Shown: positions 8,249 to 16,093 of the stretch, one piece after another | How the letters are laid out: every line of letters begins with the position of its first letter | Numbering within the stretch: position 1 is the stretch's first letter | DNA from: Lachnospiraceae bacterium | Lineage (GTDB): Bacteria; Bacillota; Clostridia; Lachnospirales; Lachnospiraceae | NCBI GenBank assembly: GCA_009774375.1 | Contig: VSNO01000078.1 | Coordinates: forward strand, 1 to 20,068 | Length of the DNA: 20,068 nt | Reading direction: 5' to 3' | Notes under the pieces: model-generated | Told to the model about the DNA's origin: nothing | The model's input: only the letters and a program-made list of their open reading frames with translations | The model's database searches: none | Program-made: the position numbers and the translations under genes

Positions 8249-9154
8249 TTATCTGCCACCAGCATTTCCATCTGCAAAGATCCGGACTGTCGGTCCTCCG
8301 TCACCGCCCTCGAGCACCGCGGTCAGATCGGCATGGTTCATCCACGCAAGCGCCGCACTGTCCGCCAGAAACTGCCGGATAGAATCAAACACGCCCGCAC
8401 ACTGACGCTCATCGTATCCATGTCCCTGATCCCTGATCAGCTGCAGATGACACTGCCCTTCCTGATAGCACGCCTGCGCGCGGACAGCGTAGGAATAGTG
8501 CACGACCGTATCTGCCATGCCCTGTATGAGAAGAACCTTCCCCCGATATGCGGAGAGCTCCAGAAACGGGTCCATGCCGGCTGCTTCCTCATGAAATGCC
8601 CTGCCAAGCGCGGTAACCCCGCAGTCGATGACCTCCGGCACATTCCGGGGATCGTAGGAAGCGCCCCCCAGACACCCCCTTCTGGCATGATCCGGTATGC
8701 ACAGCGCCGGCGAGATCATGATCAGCCGCGCTGCCTGATCACCGCACCGTGCCGCCGCCAGACCGGACACGAACCCTCCCTGGCTGTACCCGGTCAGCAC
8801 AACCTGCCCTGCATCTGTATAAGGCAGGCTCTGCGCATAGCGGATCACTGTCAGCAGGTCTTCAACCTCTGTCAGCACCGTCATGTCTGTGGACTTTCCA
8901 TCACTTCTGGACGCCTCGGGCTCTCCACTCCGCCCGCCCCCGCAGAAGCTGAAGCAGAATGCCATATAGCCGATCCCCGCAAAAGACCTGGCATATCCCG
9001 CCATATCCGTATAGTTCCCTGTGAAACCGTGGCTTATCACCACGATCGGATATTTTCTGTCAGAACCGTTTCCTTCCTCCGCAAAATCAGCCGGAAAAAA
9101 CTGCATTCCGCGGATCGTAAGACTGCCTCTTTCACACGTGAACGCCCTTTCCAT
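8249..9154 (-). CDS. Alpha/beta-hydrolase, esterase-like
   Basis: This is a 301-residue serine hydrolase without signal peptide, so cytoplasmic. Visible are the oxyanion-hole motif SHGFTGN near residue 41, the nucleophile Ser124 in GYSQGG, Asp215 in QGMADTVV and His245 in DQGHGY, a complete triad in the right order. The overall pattern resembles cinnamoyl/feruloyl and acyl esterases of gut Firmicutes, but the same fold includes peptidases and lactonases, so the substrate is open. ATG 9154 is chosen because GGGAGAG lies five bases upstream and the fold begins soon after; upstream in-frame codons extend into the promoter region. The gene is divergent from an AraC regulator, its likely controller, and is followed at 68 bases by the thioredoxin lipoprotein. 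An acyl-removing role with the nearby glycosidases is inference. Confidence 0.9.
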   Translation of the reverse strand: MERAFTCERGSLTIRGMQFFPADFAEEGNGSDRKYPIVVISHGFTGNYTDMAGYARSFAGIGYMAFCFSFCGGGRSGEPEASRSDGKSTDMTVLTEVEDLLTVIRYAQSLPYTDAGQVVLTGYSQGGFVSGLAAARCGDQAARLIMISPALCIPDHARRGCLGGASYDPRNVPEVIDCGVTALGRAFHEEAAGMDPFLELSAYRGKVLLIQGMADTVVHYSYAVRAQACYQEGQCHLQLIRDQGHGYDERQCAGVFDSIRQFLADSAALAWMNHADLTAVLEGGDGGPTVRIFADGNAGGR

Positions 9155-9180
9155 GAAATCTCTCCCTTCTATACTATATA

Positions 9181-9210
9181 TCTCTATGTCTCTCCCTGTG
9201 TCTCCCTGTA
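9181..9210. repeat. Three 10-base tandem repeats in the hydrolase promoter
   Basis: Consecutive 10-mers tctctatgtc, tctccctgtg and tctccctgta form an imperfect direct repeat with a period of about one helix turn. They lie just upstream of a minus-strand TATAGT (9173-9178) that would be the hydrolase -10, and cover the place where a -35 should be (ACACAG, a poor match). AraC-type activators often bind direct repeats overlapping a weak -35, and an AraC gene is divergent here. An operator role is inferred. Confidence 0.5.
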
Positions 9211-9261
9211 CTATACGTGCTGTACGGCGCCGCCATCTGTGCCTGTTTACTTTTATTGCTG

Positions 9262-9290
9262 TTGCAGACATCTCCTGACAGTGGTACAAT
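9262..9290 (+). promoter_or_regulatory. Promoter of the plus-strand AraC gene
   Basis: TTGCAG (9262-9267) and TACAAT (9285-9290) are exactly 17 bases apart, close to the sigma-A consensus, and lie 47 bases upstream of the AraC ATG. AGGAGG follows at 9319-9324. Together with the divergent hydrolase promoter this forms a compact regulatory region of 183 bases. Confidence 0.7.
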
Positions 9291-9337
9291 CAATATCCGT
9301 CTACAATCTTTTACAGCGAGGAGGCAGGAACCGGATC

Positions 9338-10198
9338 ATGTTATCAAAGGAACCTTTTGTCAGCAATGACTCCAGATATTTCGTCTATTCCCCCAGCAAA
9401 AACGCCATGGAGATGTTTTTGTATCCGCTGCAGTGCGGACAGTTTACTTATCTGCCCGGCTACCGGCTTGTCCGGGAGGCCTTTGACAGTTTTCTGCTCA
9501 TGTATATCCAGAAAGGCACGCTCTCCCTTGTGGCCAGCGACACCTGGCAGAATACGGACAGTCCGGTGACTGCAGGCGCCGGCCGCTTTGTCCTTCTGGA
9601 CTGCTACAGCCGCCACGCCTACTCCACCGATACCGGATGGAGCTGCCTGTGGTGTCATTTTGACGGTATCACCGCCCGGCACTGGTATCAGAACATCACT
9701 GCCCGCTTTGGAAATGTATTCTCCATCTCCGACGCACAGCCTGCGATCGGCAAGCTCGCTGCGATCTACGATACCTTCTGTGATGGCATACCCGTGCGGG
9801 AACCGCTGCTGTCAAAATACCTGGCAGACATTCTGACGGCATTCCTGCTCAGCACGTCGGCCGATACCCGGTCAAATGCCCGCATGAATCTGTCGGAGAC
9901 GATAACCACCTATATCAGTGAACATTTTGCGGAAAAACTGACCATAGAACAGCTGGCATCGCTTGCCGGGCTGAGCAGCTATCATTTCATCCGCACCTTC
10001 AAAAAGCAGACTGGGTTCACACCTCATGAGTACATTCTCAACACCCGCATGAACACTGCCCGGTATCTGCTGAAAAATTCAAGTCTTCCTGTCAAGGAGA
10101 TCTGCTTCTCCACCGGTTTTTCCTGTGAGAGTATCTTTTGTACTGCCTTCAAGCGGATCGAGGGCATGACGCCCGCGCAGTATCGGGAACATGGTTGA
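9338..10198 (+). CDS. AraC-family transcription regulator (cupin + HTH)
   Basis: This is a 286-residue AraC/XylS regulator. Residues about 20-170 resemble the sugar-sensing cupin domain (LPGYRLVREAFDSFLLMYI, then RFVLLDCYSRHAYSTD, then WCHFDG). Residues about 185-283 hold the double helix-turn-helix (LTIEQLASLAGLSSYHFIRTFKK, then PVKEICFSTGFSCESIFCTAFKR, ending MTPAQYREHG). ATG 9338 is chosen because the cupin begins just after it and a promoter and AGGAGG precede it. The spacing of 13 is long, but a closer AGGA lies at 9326-9329. The frame is open far upstream to 7964, but that stretch is antisense to real genes. It is divergent from the hydrolase and convergent with the rhamnosidase, so one or both may be its targets. 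The inducer is unknown. Confidence 0.92.
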   Translation: MLSKEPFVSNDSRYFVYSPSKNAMEMFLYPLQCGQFTYLPGYRLVREAFDSFLLMYIQKGTLSLVASDTWQNTDSPVTAGAGRFVLLDCYSRHAYSTDTGWSCLWCHFDGITARHWYQNITARFGNVFSISDAQPAIGKLAAIYDTFCDGIPVREPLLSKYLADILTAFLLSTSADTRSNARMNLSETITTYISEHFAEKLTIEQLASLAGLSSYHFIRTFKKQTGFTPHEYILNTRMNTARYLLKNSSLPVKEICFSTGFSCESIFCTAFKRIEGMTPAQYREHG

Positions 10199-10201
10199 CC
10201 C

Positions 10202-10282
10202 TTACAGTGCAGGCTCCTTTTCCATAAATTCTGCAATCTGGCTGTTCCCGAGAAGCTCATGCACTGTCCATGCTGTATTTTC
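10202..10282 (-). pseudogene. In-frame protein-like tail after the rhamnosidase stop
   Basis: Directly after the TGA of the GH78 gene the same frame stays open for 26 codons to TAA at 10202-10204 and reads like protein: ENTAWTVHELLGNSQ then IAEFMEKEPAL. The pattern (Thr-Val-x-Glu-Leu-Leu ... Glu-Lys-x-x-Pro) resembles the short helical tail at the end of many Firmicute GH3 and related hydrolases, as I recall them. It could be a leftover of a deleted gene end or a tail cut off by the stop codon. There is no start codon with a ribosome site of its own. Confidence 0.35.
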
Positions 10283-12862
10283 TCACAGCGGTTCTGTCAG
10301 TTCATAGCATACTTTGTAGGTTCCGGCAGATAAGAGACAGCTTGCGTCCTGAATATCGGAAAACAGGGGATTTGTCCTGTCATTCATCACCGACACTGGT
10401 GCCAGGGGCAGCCACAATTGCGCACTGCCGCCAAACGGAACTTCCACCTCCAGCTCCACATGCGCAGGATCCGTCAGATGCCATGCACATCTGTAAAGGC
10501 CGCAGGGAGAATCATAGAATGCACTTACACAGCGCAGTTCCCAGTTCAGGACCGGCTCAAACACGACCCTGCGCAGTCCTGGTGCCGCGTCTGTCGTGTT
10601 GATGCCCGCCGCGTGGCGGAACATCCACTCCAGTATGGAACCGTAAGCGTAGTGGTTCATACTGTTCATGCCGATGCCGGAGATCGTGCCGTCATCTAAC
10701 AGGCTGTTCCACCGCTCCCAGACTGTGGTCGCCCCCAGCTTCACCTCGGAGAGCCAGCCCGGATATTCCTCATTTAACAGCAGCCCGTATGCGATATCGT
10801 CCATGCCGTTCTCGGTCAGGATATTGCACATCAGCGGTGTTCCCACAAAGCCGGTTTTGAGTTTTCCGCCATTTTCGTCAAAAAGCTTCCGCAACTGCGC
10901 CTTTGTCAGCTCCTCATTGTCTGACAGATGATATTTTAATGTCAGCAGCAGGGCTGTCTGTGTCTTGATGCAGCATCGTCCTGTCGCACTATAGTATTCT
11001 TTCTTTACAATGTCAAACTGCTCGCCGGATAATTTCTGGTATTCCTCATACTCCTTTTGCCGCCCAAGCACTTTTGCCGCCTTTGCCACCAGCAAGGCGC
11101 TGACTGCATAATACAGATTCGCGATAAACTCCTCGTCGGTTCCGCCCATGACCTGCTCGGCGCCCTGCACAGGATGATCCAGCGCCAGCCAGTCCCCGTA
11201 ATGGAACACATACCGCCATCTGTGATCATCTCCGTCAACCCTGCGGACATAATCCACCCAGCTTTTCATGCTGTCAAACTGGTCTTCCAGGATACTCCGG
11301 TCTCCATAAAACAGATACAGGTTCCACGGAATGATACAGGCGGCATCGCCCCACACACAGGCTGTGCTCTCCACGCCCGCAGACGGGATCACATCGGGCA
11401 CCCTGCCGTCGCGGACTGACTGTTCCTTTGCCATGTCATACAGATATTTCGCATAAAATGCATAGGTGTCCTCAAGATACGTCGCGGTCGGGGAGAATAC
11501 CTGTGCGTCGCCCGTCCATCCCATGCGCTCATCCCGCTGCGGACAGTCTGTCGGCACATCGATAAAATTGCTCTTTAATCCCCACTGCACGTTCCGGATC
11601 AGGCGGTTCACCAGCGCATGACCTGTCTCGAGCGTTCCGACAGGCTGGATATCACTGTAGAGCGCAAGCCCCTTAAAATCCTCCTTTTTCAGATCCGTCA
11701 CGCCTTCCACCTTTGCATAGCGGTATCCATAGTATGTAAAATGAGGGATCAGCAGATGTTCCTCCCCATCTGAGATATAGATATACTCCGACCTTGCGCT
11801 TCTCAGATTTTCATTGTAGAAATTACCGTTCTGGAGGATCTCTCCTGTCTGCACCCGGATCCGGGTCCCTCTCGGCTCATGCACGCGCAGGGAGAACAGG
11901 CCGGCAAATTCCTGCCCCAGATCAAACACTGTCTCGCCTGCCGGCGTGTGGATCAGCTCCACCGCATCAAACGTCTCATGCACGGTGACCGGAAGACTCA
12001 TGCGCTCCGTCAGTTCCCCTCCCGGCGCCTCCGTCAGACGCGCGGACTCTGCAGGCAGTTCCGGCAGCGTATCGTCCTGCACCTCACCGTCGTACAGATT
12101 TGAAAAGGTGATATTGCTCCTCCTGACATGCCAGCTCTCATCCGTCCCGACAGTCTCCGTCGTCCCGTCTGCATACCACAGCTGCAATTCCGCGATCAGT
12201 TTCCACTCGCTGCCGTAAAAACCGCCATCCCCCGGCTTTGTCGTGAAACCAAACCGTTCTTTGTACCAGCCGTTGCCGAGCAGGATGGACAGTTTTCCGC
12301 CCTGTCTGAGCTGCCTGGTCACATCATAGGTCTGGTACTGCACCCATTCATTGTAATCATTGCTGTATGGCGTCAGATATTCCCTGCCAATGCGCTCCCC
12401 ATTAAAATATGCCTCATACAGCCCGAGTCCGCAGATGTATAATCTTGCGTTTTTCACTTCTTTGGCCAGACTAATCTCTTTCTCAAAATAAGGGTGGCGT
12501 TTTTCCGTGCTGTCACAGGTGATCCACTTTCCAACCCACGGCTGCTGTCCCTTCCCTGTCTCAAACCACTGGACTTCGCTGACAGCTTCTTCCCCCGCAT
12601 CACTCTGCACGGAGACCGTCCAGTAATACCTCGTAACCGGATCCAGTGCAGACTTCACCTGATACCCCAGACTGTCCGCCTCCGCGTCCCAGCCGGTGTC
12701 TGCCAGAAGATCCGTCATGGCCTGATCCGAGGCAATGCGGATCCGCGCCTGCGTCTGCCGCTTTCCGGCGGCCTCTTTTACTTTCCACGAAAACACGGTT
12801 CTCGTCATCCGGAATCCAAGGGGATTGGTCAGATGATTTACTTTCATATCATAAATTTTCAT
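10283..12862 (-). CDS. GH78 alpha-L-rhamnosidase
   Basis: This enzyme cleaves terminal alpha-L-rhamnose from plant glycosides or pectin fragments. It has 859 residues, full length for the family, and no signal peptide. An N-terminal Fn3-like domain (about 5-105) precedes the rhamnosidase N-domain (about 135-300), a beta-sandwich, the six-hairpin catalytic barrel (about 405-760) and a C-terminal beta domain. The catalytic pattern matches the characterised Streptomyces avermitilis enzyme: Asp439 and general acid Glu445 in TDCPQRDERMGWTGD, and base Glu716 in TTVWERWNS. ATG 12862 follows AGGAG at a rather long 13 bases. The GH2 gene ends 157 bases upstream, separated by a gene remnant with no evident promoter, so they may form an operon. 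Specificity for rhamnose is well supported; the natural glycoside is not known. Confidence 0.96.
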   Translation of the reverse strand: MKIYDMKVNHLTNPLGFRMTRTVFSWKVKEAAGKRQTQARIRIASDQAMTDLLADTGWDAEADSLGYQVKSALDPVTRYYWTVSVQSDAGEEAVSEVQWFETGKGQQPWVGKWITCDSTEKRHPYFEKEISLAKEVKNARLYICGLGLYEAYFNGERIGREYLTPYSNDYNEWVQYQTYDVTRQLRQGGKLSILLGNGWYKERFGFTTKPGDGGFYGSEWKLIAELQLWYADGTTETVGTDESWHVRRSNITFSNLYDGEVQDDTLPELPAESARLTEAPGGELTERMSLPVTVHETFDAVELIHTPAGETVFDLGQEFAGLFSLRVHEPRGTRIRVQTGEILQNGNFYNENLRSARSEYIYISDGEEHLLIPHFTYYGYRYAKVEGVTDLKKEDFKGLALYSDIQPVGTLETGHALVNRLIRNVQWGLKSNFIDVPTDCPQRDERMGWTGDAQVFSPTATYLEDTYAFYAKYLYDMAKEQSVRDGRVPDVIPSAGVESTACVWGDAACIIPWNLYLFYGDRSILEDQFDSMKSWVDYVRRVDGDDHRWRYVFHYGDWLALDHPVQGAEQVMGGTDEEFIANLYYAVSALLVAKAAKVLGRQKEYEEYQKLSGEQFDIVKKEYYSATGRCCIKTQTALLLTLKYHLSDNEELTKAQLRKLFDENGGKLKTGFVGTPLMCNILTENGMDDIAYGLLLNEEYPGWLSEVKLGATTVWERWNSLLDDGTISGIGMNSMNHYAYGSILEWMFRHAAGINTTDAAPGLRRVVFEPVLNWELRCVSAFYDSPCGLYRCAWHLTDPAHVELEVEVPFGGSAQLWLPLAPVSVMNDRTNPLFSDIQDASCLLSAGTYKVCYELTEPL

Positions 12863-12897
12863 ACCTATACCGCAGCTCCTTTTTGCATACTAAACCC

Positions 12898-13056
12898 TTA
12901 TTTCCAAAGTTTCCGACACAACCCTGCACCGCTTTCTGTAACACGCGATGCCATACGGTAGATGATGCGCATGGCGTCCTCGACCAGCACGCTCTCATAC
13001 GGCCTCTGCATGCTCATGTTCAGGGTCTTTCCAAAACGCCTTGGGCGCGTAAAGAT
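12898..13056 (-). pseudogene. Remnant of AAA-ATPase-like gene (Walker A fragment)
   Basis: In the frame offset from the GH2 end, 52 codons are open: IFTRPRRFGKTLNMSM, then QRPYESVLVEDAMRIIYRMA, ending in Lys-Leu-Trp-Lys and TAA. The first part matches the P-loop signature of the AAA-ATPase-like family (PF09820, often fused to a PD-(D/E)XK nuclease domain), where the line reads TRPRRFGKTLNMSML. These genes occur in many copies in Lachnospiraceae and Bacteroides. Only about 16 residues of that motif survive; the rest is unassigned. A stop codon precedes it and no intact gene is present. It overlaps the last codons of GH2, so the GH2 stop seems to lie in foreign sequence. From ATG 13017 a 39-residue ORF could in principle be translated, with only a weak GGAAAG site. 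Confidence 0.6.
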
Positions 13057-14951
13057 TCAGACCATGTACCGATCTCCCATCCTCTGGCATTGGATATCGT
13101 AACCCGTTTCAATCCAGGCATCTCCAGGCGAAGCGTATCACCCGGTACCAGCATGTGAATGATTCTGTCCTGCGTTTCATCTGTCCCTTCCAGTTTTACG
13201 CGATAGTCTTCCATCGCATAACAGGGCAGGTCGTCCCTGCAGCGGATCATACAGGCGCCGTCCTCCATGACGACACTGCACGGCGCGCACTCCTCCCGCA
13301 CCTTCCAGTAAGAATCCTTGGTCTGTCCTTTCAGATCCGTGGAGCCGTGCACCCTTCTCTTCTCAGCGCCTTCGCCCTCCTCCCCGATCTGTGTCCGGTA
13401 ATCGTTCAGGCAGAAATAGATCGTTCCGGCAATCGCCGGAAACCGGCGGTAGATCTCCATTTTCTCCGTAAACACCTGCGCCCTGCGCGCATCCCCGCCG
13501 GCGAAAGCGGGTTCGCACAGTCCAAACTCTGAGACAACAATGGGCTTGTGCGGAACTTCCCTGCACACTCTGTCAAGCACCTCCTCCGCCTCATAGTCCG
13601 GGATCCAGGTTCCTGTGTACTCGTTCAGCATCATCATATCGCCAAACTGCACGCCGTCCTTCCCAGGCTCACCGAAATAACTGTTGCTGACATAATTGAC
13701 CAGCCGTGAACGGTCCAGCTTTTTCGTGTAGCCCACCGCGCGCCTGATATACCGGATCGTGTCAGGATGCTGTGCTGTCAGTTCATTTCCCACGCCCCAC
13801 GATATCAGACAGGGGTGGTTTTGTTTTGTGCGCACCATCTCCTGTATCTGCTGGCGAAAAACCGCCCACTGCGTTTCTCCCGCAAACTCCGGGTTCGGTC
13901 CCCAGAACGGTATCTCCTCCTGCACGAGCATGCCGTTCTCATCACACCAGTCGTAGACCTCCTCGCTCTGCTGCCAGTGAAATCTGGTGTACACGCAGTT
14001 TGATCTGCGCAGGATTTCAAGCATCTTATGCAGCTGCCCTGTCGGCTCTGCCGTGCCATACTGCGGATCGGAACCCGGCATCCACTCTGTCCCGCACAGA
14101 CGCACCGGCTCCCCGTTCAGAAATACCTGCTCCGCGCAAACCTCTATTTTCCGGAAACCGGTTCTTATTTGACAGACATCCTGTACAACGCCATCGCGGC
14201 ACAGTTCCAGCTCCAGTGTATACAGCACAGGCGCGTCAAAATGCCAGTATGTGATATTGTCCAGGATCTGCCGCACGACCTGGTTTTCCCCGACAGTCAC
14301 AGCCGCCTCTCCTCCTGCTGTCCGTTCAGCGTTCCCGGCACTGTACAGCTTCCACTTTACTTTCCAATCTGACTGATCCGCACACGCTCCGCACGACCTG
14401 GCATCAAGCTCCAGATCCAGTCCCCACAGCGCACTTCCGCCGCACTGCCGCTCTCCGGTCTGTGTCAGAACCGGCTCACAGATCGTGCGGACACCGTTGA
14501 TCCTGCCCGCGCCTGTCTCGTACAGACAGACACTGCGGATCATGCCGCCGTCATTTGCCCAGTCAAAGCTCCTCTTATATGGGAGCATCTCCTCGCTGAA
14601 GCTGTTGTCTGCACGCACGGTGATCTGATTCTCTCCTTCCCTGATGTGATCCGTGATCTCCACGGTAAACGGGGTGTATCCCGAATGAAGATGCTCTCCC
14701 GCCAGGATGCCGTTCACATACACCCACGCGTCATGATACACCGCGCCAAATTCCAGCCAGTATCTGTGCCCCTCACTGACCGCAGGCATTGACAGCTGAC
14801 AGGCGTACCAGCCGCTCCCTGCATATTCATACAGTCCCTCCTCCACATTCCATGTATGCGGGACTGTGACTGTTCCCGCTTCCGCAAGGCAGTCCTGTGT
14901 CTCTCCGACCGCAAATTTCCAGGTTTCTAATCTTTTCATATTCCGCTTCAT
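13020..14951 (-). CDS. GH2 glycoside hydrolase (beta-galactosidase/glucuronidase type)
   Basis: This is a family 2 retaining glycosidase of 643 residues without signal peptide. The sugar-binding jelly-roll domain (about 10-155: PHTWN, SGWYACQL, GYTPFTVEIT) and immunoglobulin-like domain (about 160-270) lead into the TIM barrel with LNGEPVRLCGTEWMPGSDPQ near 278, acid/base Glu390 in SWGVGNEL and nucleophile Glu475 in IVVSEFGL. The Asn-Lys-Gly motif of glucuronidases is not evident, so beta-galactosidase-like or another specificity is possible. ATG 14951 has GGAGG eight bases upstream; ATG 14954 is equally open with five. The open frame extends to a TTG at 14966 that overlaps the ribosome site. 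The last 12 or so residues (ESLRAQGVLERP) overlap the AAA-ATPase remnant in another frame, suggesting the original C-terminus was lost or replaced. A promoter lies about 57-84 bases upstream. Confidence 0.92.
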   Translation of the reverse strand: MKRNMKRLETWKFAVGETQDCLAEAGTVTVPHTWNVEEGLYEYAGSGWYACQLSMPAVSEGHRYWLEFGAVYHDAWVYVNGILAGEHLHSGYTPFTVEITDHIREGENQITVRADNSFSEEMLPYKRSFDWANDGGMIRSVCLYETGAGRINGVRTICEPVLTQTGERQCGGSALWGLDLELDARSCGACADQSDWKVKWKLYSAGNAERTAGGEAAVTVGENQVVRQILDNITYWHFDAPVLYTLELELCRDGVVQDVCQIRTGFRKIEVCAEQVFLNGEPVRLCGTEWMPGSDPQYGTAEPTGQLHKMLEILRRSNCVYTRFHWQQSEEVYDWCDENGMLVQEEIPFWGPNPEFAGETQWAVFRQQIQEMVRTKQNHPCLISWGVGNELTAQHPDTIRYIRRAVGYTKKLDRSRLVNYVSNSYFGEPGKDGVQFGDMMMLNEYTGTWIPDYEAEEVLDRVCREVPHKPIVVSEFGLCEPAFAGGDARRAQVFTEKMEIYRRFPAIAGTIYFCLNDYRTQIGEEGEGAEKRRVHGSTDLKGQTKDSYWKVREECAPCSVVMEDGACMIRCRDDLPCYAMEDYRVKLEGTDETQDRIIHMLVPGDTLRLEMPGLKRVTISNARGWEIGTWSESLRAQGVLERP

Positions 14952-15007
14952 CATATATCCCTCCAATACTTCTAATACAAAAATTAATCAAGGTGCCAGT
15001 TACATTC

Positions 15008-15035
15008 ACTATAACATTTCTGTCTTTTTCATCAA
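15008..15035 (-). promoter_or_regulatory. Promoter of the GH2-GH78 unit
   Basis: On the minus strand TTGATG (15030-15035) and TATAGT (15008-15013) are 16 bases apart, about 57 bases before the GH2 start and downstream of the deacetylase terminator. The stretch from here to 15130 holds no further gene; a short GCGG-TAAC-CCGC inverted repeat lies in it but is too small to interpret. Confidence 0.55.
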
Positions 15036-15130
15036 TGATATATATTGCGGAATCGTTTATATTAATTGCGGTCATCAGGGCAAGAGCGGTAACCCGCGGG
15101 ATGCCGTTTCCCATGGGCGCCTGTTGGCCG

Positions 15131-15158
15131 AAAAAGAGCATGAGTTCTCTCCATGCTC
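15131..15158 (-). terminator. Rho-independent terminator after polysaccharide deacetylase
   Basis: A 7-base perfect stem (gagcatg 15136-15142 with catgctc 15152-15158) with a nine-base loop is followed on the minus strand by TTTTT (15131-15135). It starts 17 bases after the deacetylase stop and separates it from the GH2 gene. Confidence 0.82.
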
Positions 15159-15174
15159 AACGTAATTTCGAACC

Positions 15175-15876
15175 TCACTCAGCACATTCATGCAGCAGCA
15201 CTTCCGCATTGGTTCCATAGAAGATATCACTGTGCCCTGCAAGCTGCTTTAATATCTTTTCCATGCGGTCCCAATTCCGGTCCGCCTCAAATTCATAGCT
15301 GTGCCCCCATATATATAGAAGCGCCGGTTCTTCAACCTCCAGCGACAGAAACCGCTCGATCCCCTCAAAAATGCGGTCATCATTGTGGTGATAACACGGC
15401 TTGAAACGAAGCAGGTCCTTCTGCAGCCCGAACGCTGCCACAGACTCCACCGTTCTCGCATAGCGGATGCCGCACTCTGACAAAACCTTCACCGCCAGAT
15501 CATGATAACAGCCATACGGATACGCATAACCGACCACTTCCTGCTCAAACAGCTGCTCCAGATTCCTCTTGTCAGCCTGAACTTCATTGAACAGTGTCTC
15601 CTCATCGCACTCCAGCGGATTGGCGTGCGTCAGACCATGGCTGGCGATCTCATGTCCGCTGTACAGCCTGCGCAGTCCCTGCTGGTTCATGCGTCTCATC
15701 ACGATCCCGCTCTTCCCCTCCACAAAGCTGGAAGCTCCTGTCTGAATGCCGCTGTTCAGATTAAATGTCGCTTTCATGCCATATGTATTGAACAGTTCGA
15801 CCAGATGCCTGTCCTGCTCCACACCATCGTCGTAACTGAATGTCACCGCCCTCTTTTTCCCATCCCACATCTTCAT
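15175..15876 (-). CDS. Polysaccharide deacetylase (NodB/CE4-like)
   Basis: This is a 233-residue NodB-homology hydrolase, which removes acetyl groups from amino sugars or related substrates with a divalent metal. Motif 1 is VTFSYDDGVEQD (Asp16/Asp17), and motif 2 is GHEIASHGLTH with metal ligands His80 and His84. The third motif is degenerate (YAYPYG, near 117-122). A late IWGHSYEFE carries another His. No signal peptide or membrane anchor is present, so it is likely cytoplasmic. This differs from cell-wall deacetylases and suits a subgroup common beside sugar-utilisation genes. AAGGAGAG precedes ATG 15876 closely. A terminator follows the gene. The substrate is unknown; deacylation of imported oligosaccharides is a reasonable inference. 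Confidence 0.9.
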   Translation of the reverse strand: MKMWDGKKRAVTFSYDDGVEQDRHLVELFNTYGMKATFNLNSGIQTGASSFVEGKSGIVMRRMNQQGLRRLYSGHEIASHGLTHANPLECDEETLFNEVQADKRNLEQLFEQEVVGYAYPYGCYHDLAVKVLSECGIRYARTVESVAAFGLQKDLLRFKPCYHHNDDRIFEGIERFLSLEVEEPALLYIWGHSYEFEADRNWDRMEKILKQLAGHSDIFYGTNAEVLLHECAE

Positions 15877-15928
15877 TTTCTCTCCTTTCCCGATCCGACA
15901 GTATTACCGTCATTCAGCGCATAGCTCC

Positions 15929-16090
15929 TCACAGGATCACATTGATCATCCCATCCTCCGATATGACCACCGCGAGACAGACATCATTGTTCAGGCATGT
16001 GGATTCTGCTAACTGTTCAAATTCTTTATCATTGAGTCTGAATAGTCTCACGGTAAGTTTCTGTGTTCTCCTATTGATCTGCTGTTCCAC
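15929..16090 (-). CDS. Possible 53-residue ORF upstream of the deacetylase
   Basis: An uninterrupted frame begins at GTG 16090 (EQQINRRTQKLTVRLFRLND follows the initiator), continues KEFEQLAESTCLNNDVCLAV and ends VISEDGMINVIL at TGA 15929-15931, 52 bases before the deacetylase. Composition looks protein-like, but the GTG is only three bases after a TATAAT that may be the -10, so the message would be leaderless, and no ribosome site suits any later start. It could be a leader ORF, a remnant or chance. I do not recognise it. Confidence 0.25.
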   Translation of the reverse strand: MEQQINRRTQKLTVRLFRLNDKEFEQLAESTCLNNDVCLAVVISEDGMINVIL

Positions 16091-16093
16091 TCC

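Noticed and set aside
7964..9337. A long open plus-strand frame running into the AraC gene, which would give a 744-residue protein.
   Set aside because: The upstream part is antisense to the hydrolase and thioredoxin genes, has no domain character, and the AraC gene has its own promoter and start at 9338.
10204..10267. Inverted repeat acagtgca / tgcactgt between the convergent AraC and rhamnosidase genes, considered as a terminator.
   Set aside because: The arms are 48 bases apart with no T run, and one arm lies in the protein-like tail frame.
15036..15060. A cre-like sequence (TATAAACGATTCCG on the minus strand) upstream of GH2.
   Set aside because: Two of the conserved positions of the CcpA site differ and there is no second site, so chance is likely.
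14955..15141. Minus-strand open frame extending upstream of GH2 (from 15141).
   Set aside because: It starts within the deacetylase terminator, spans the GH2 promoter and is not in the GH2 frame; composition is AT-rich and non-coding.
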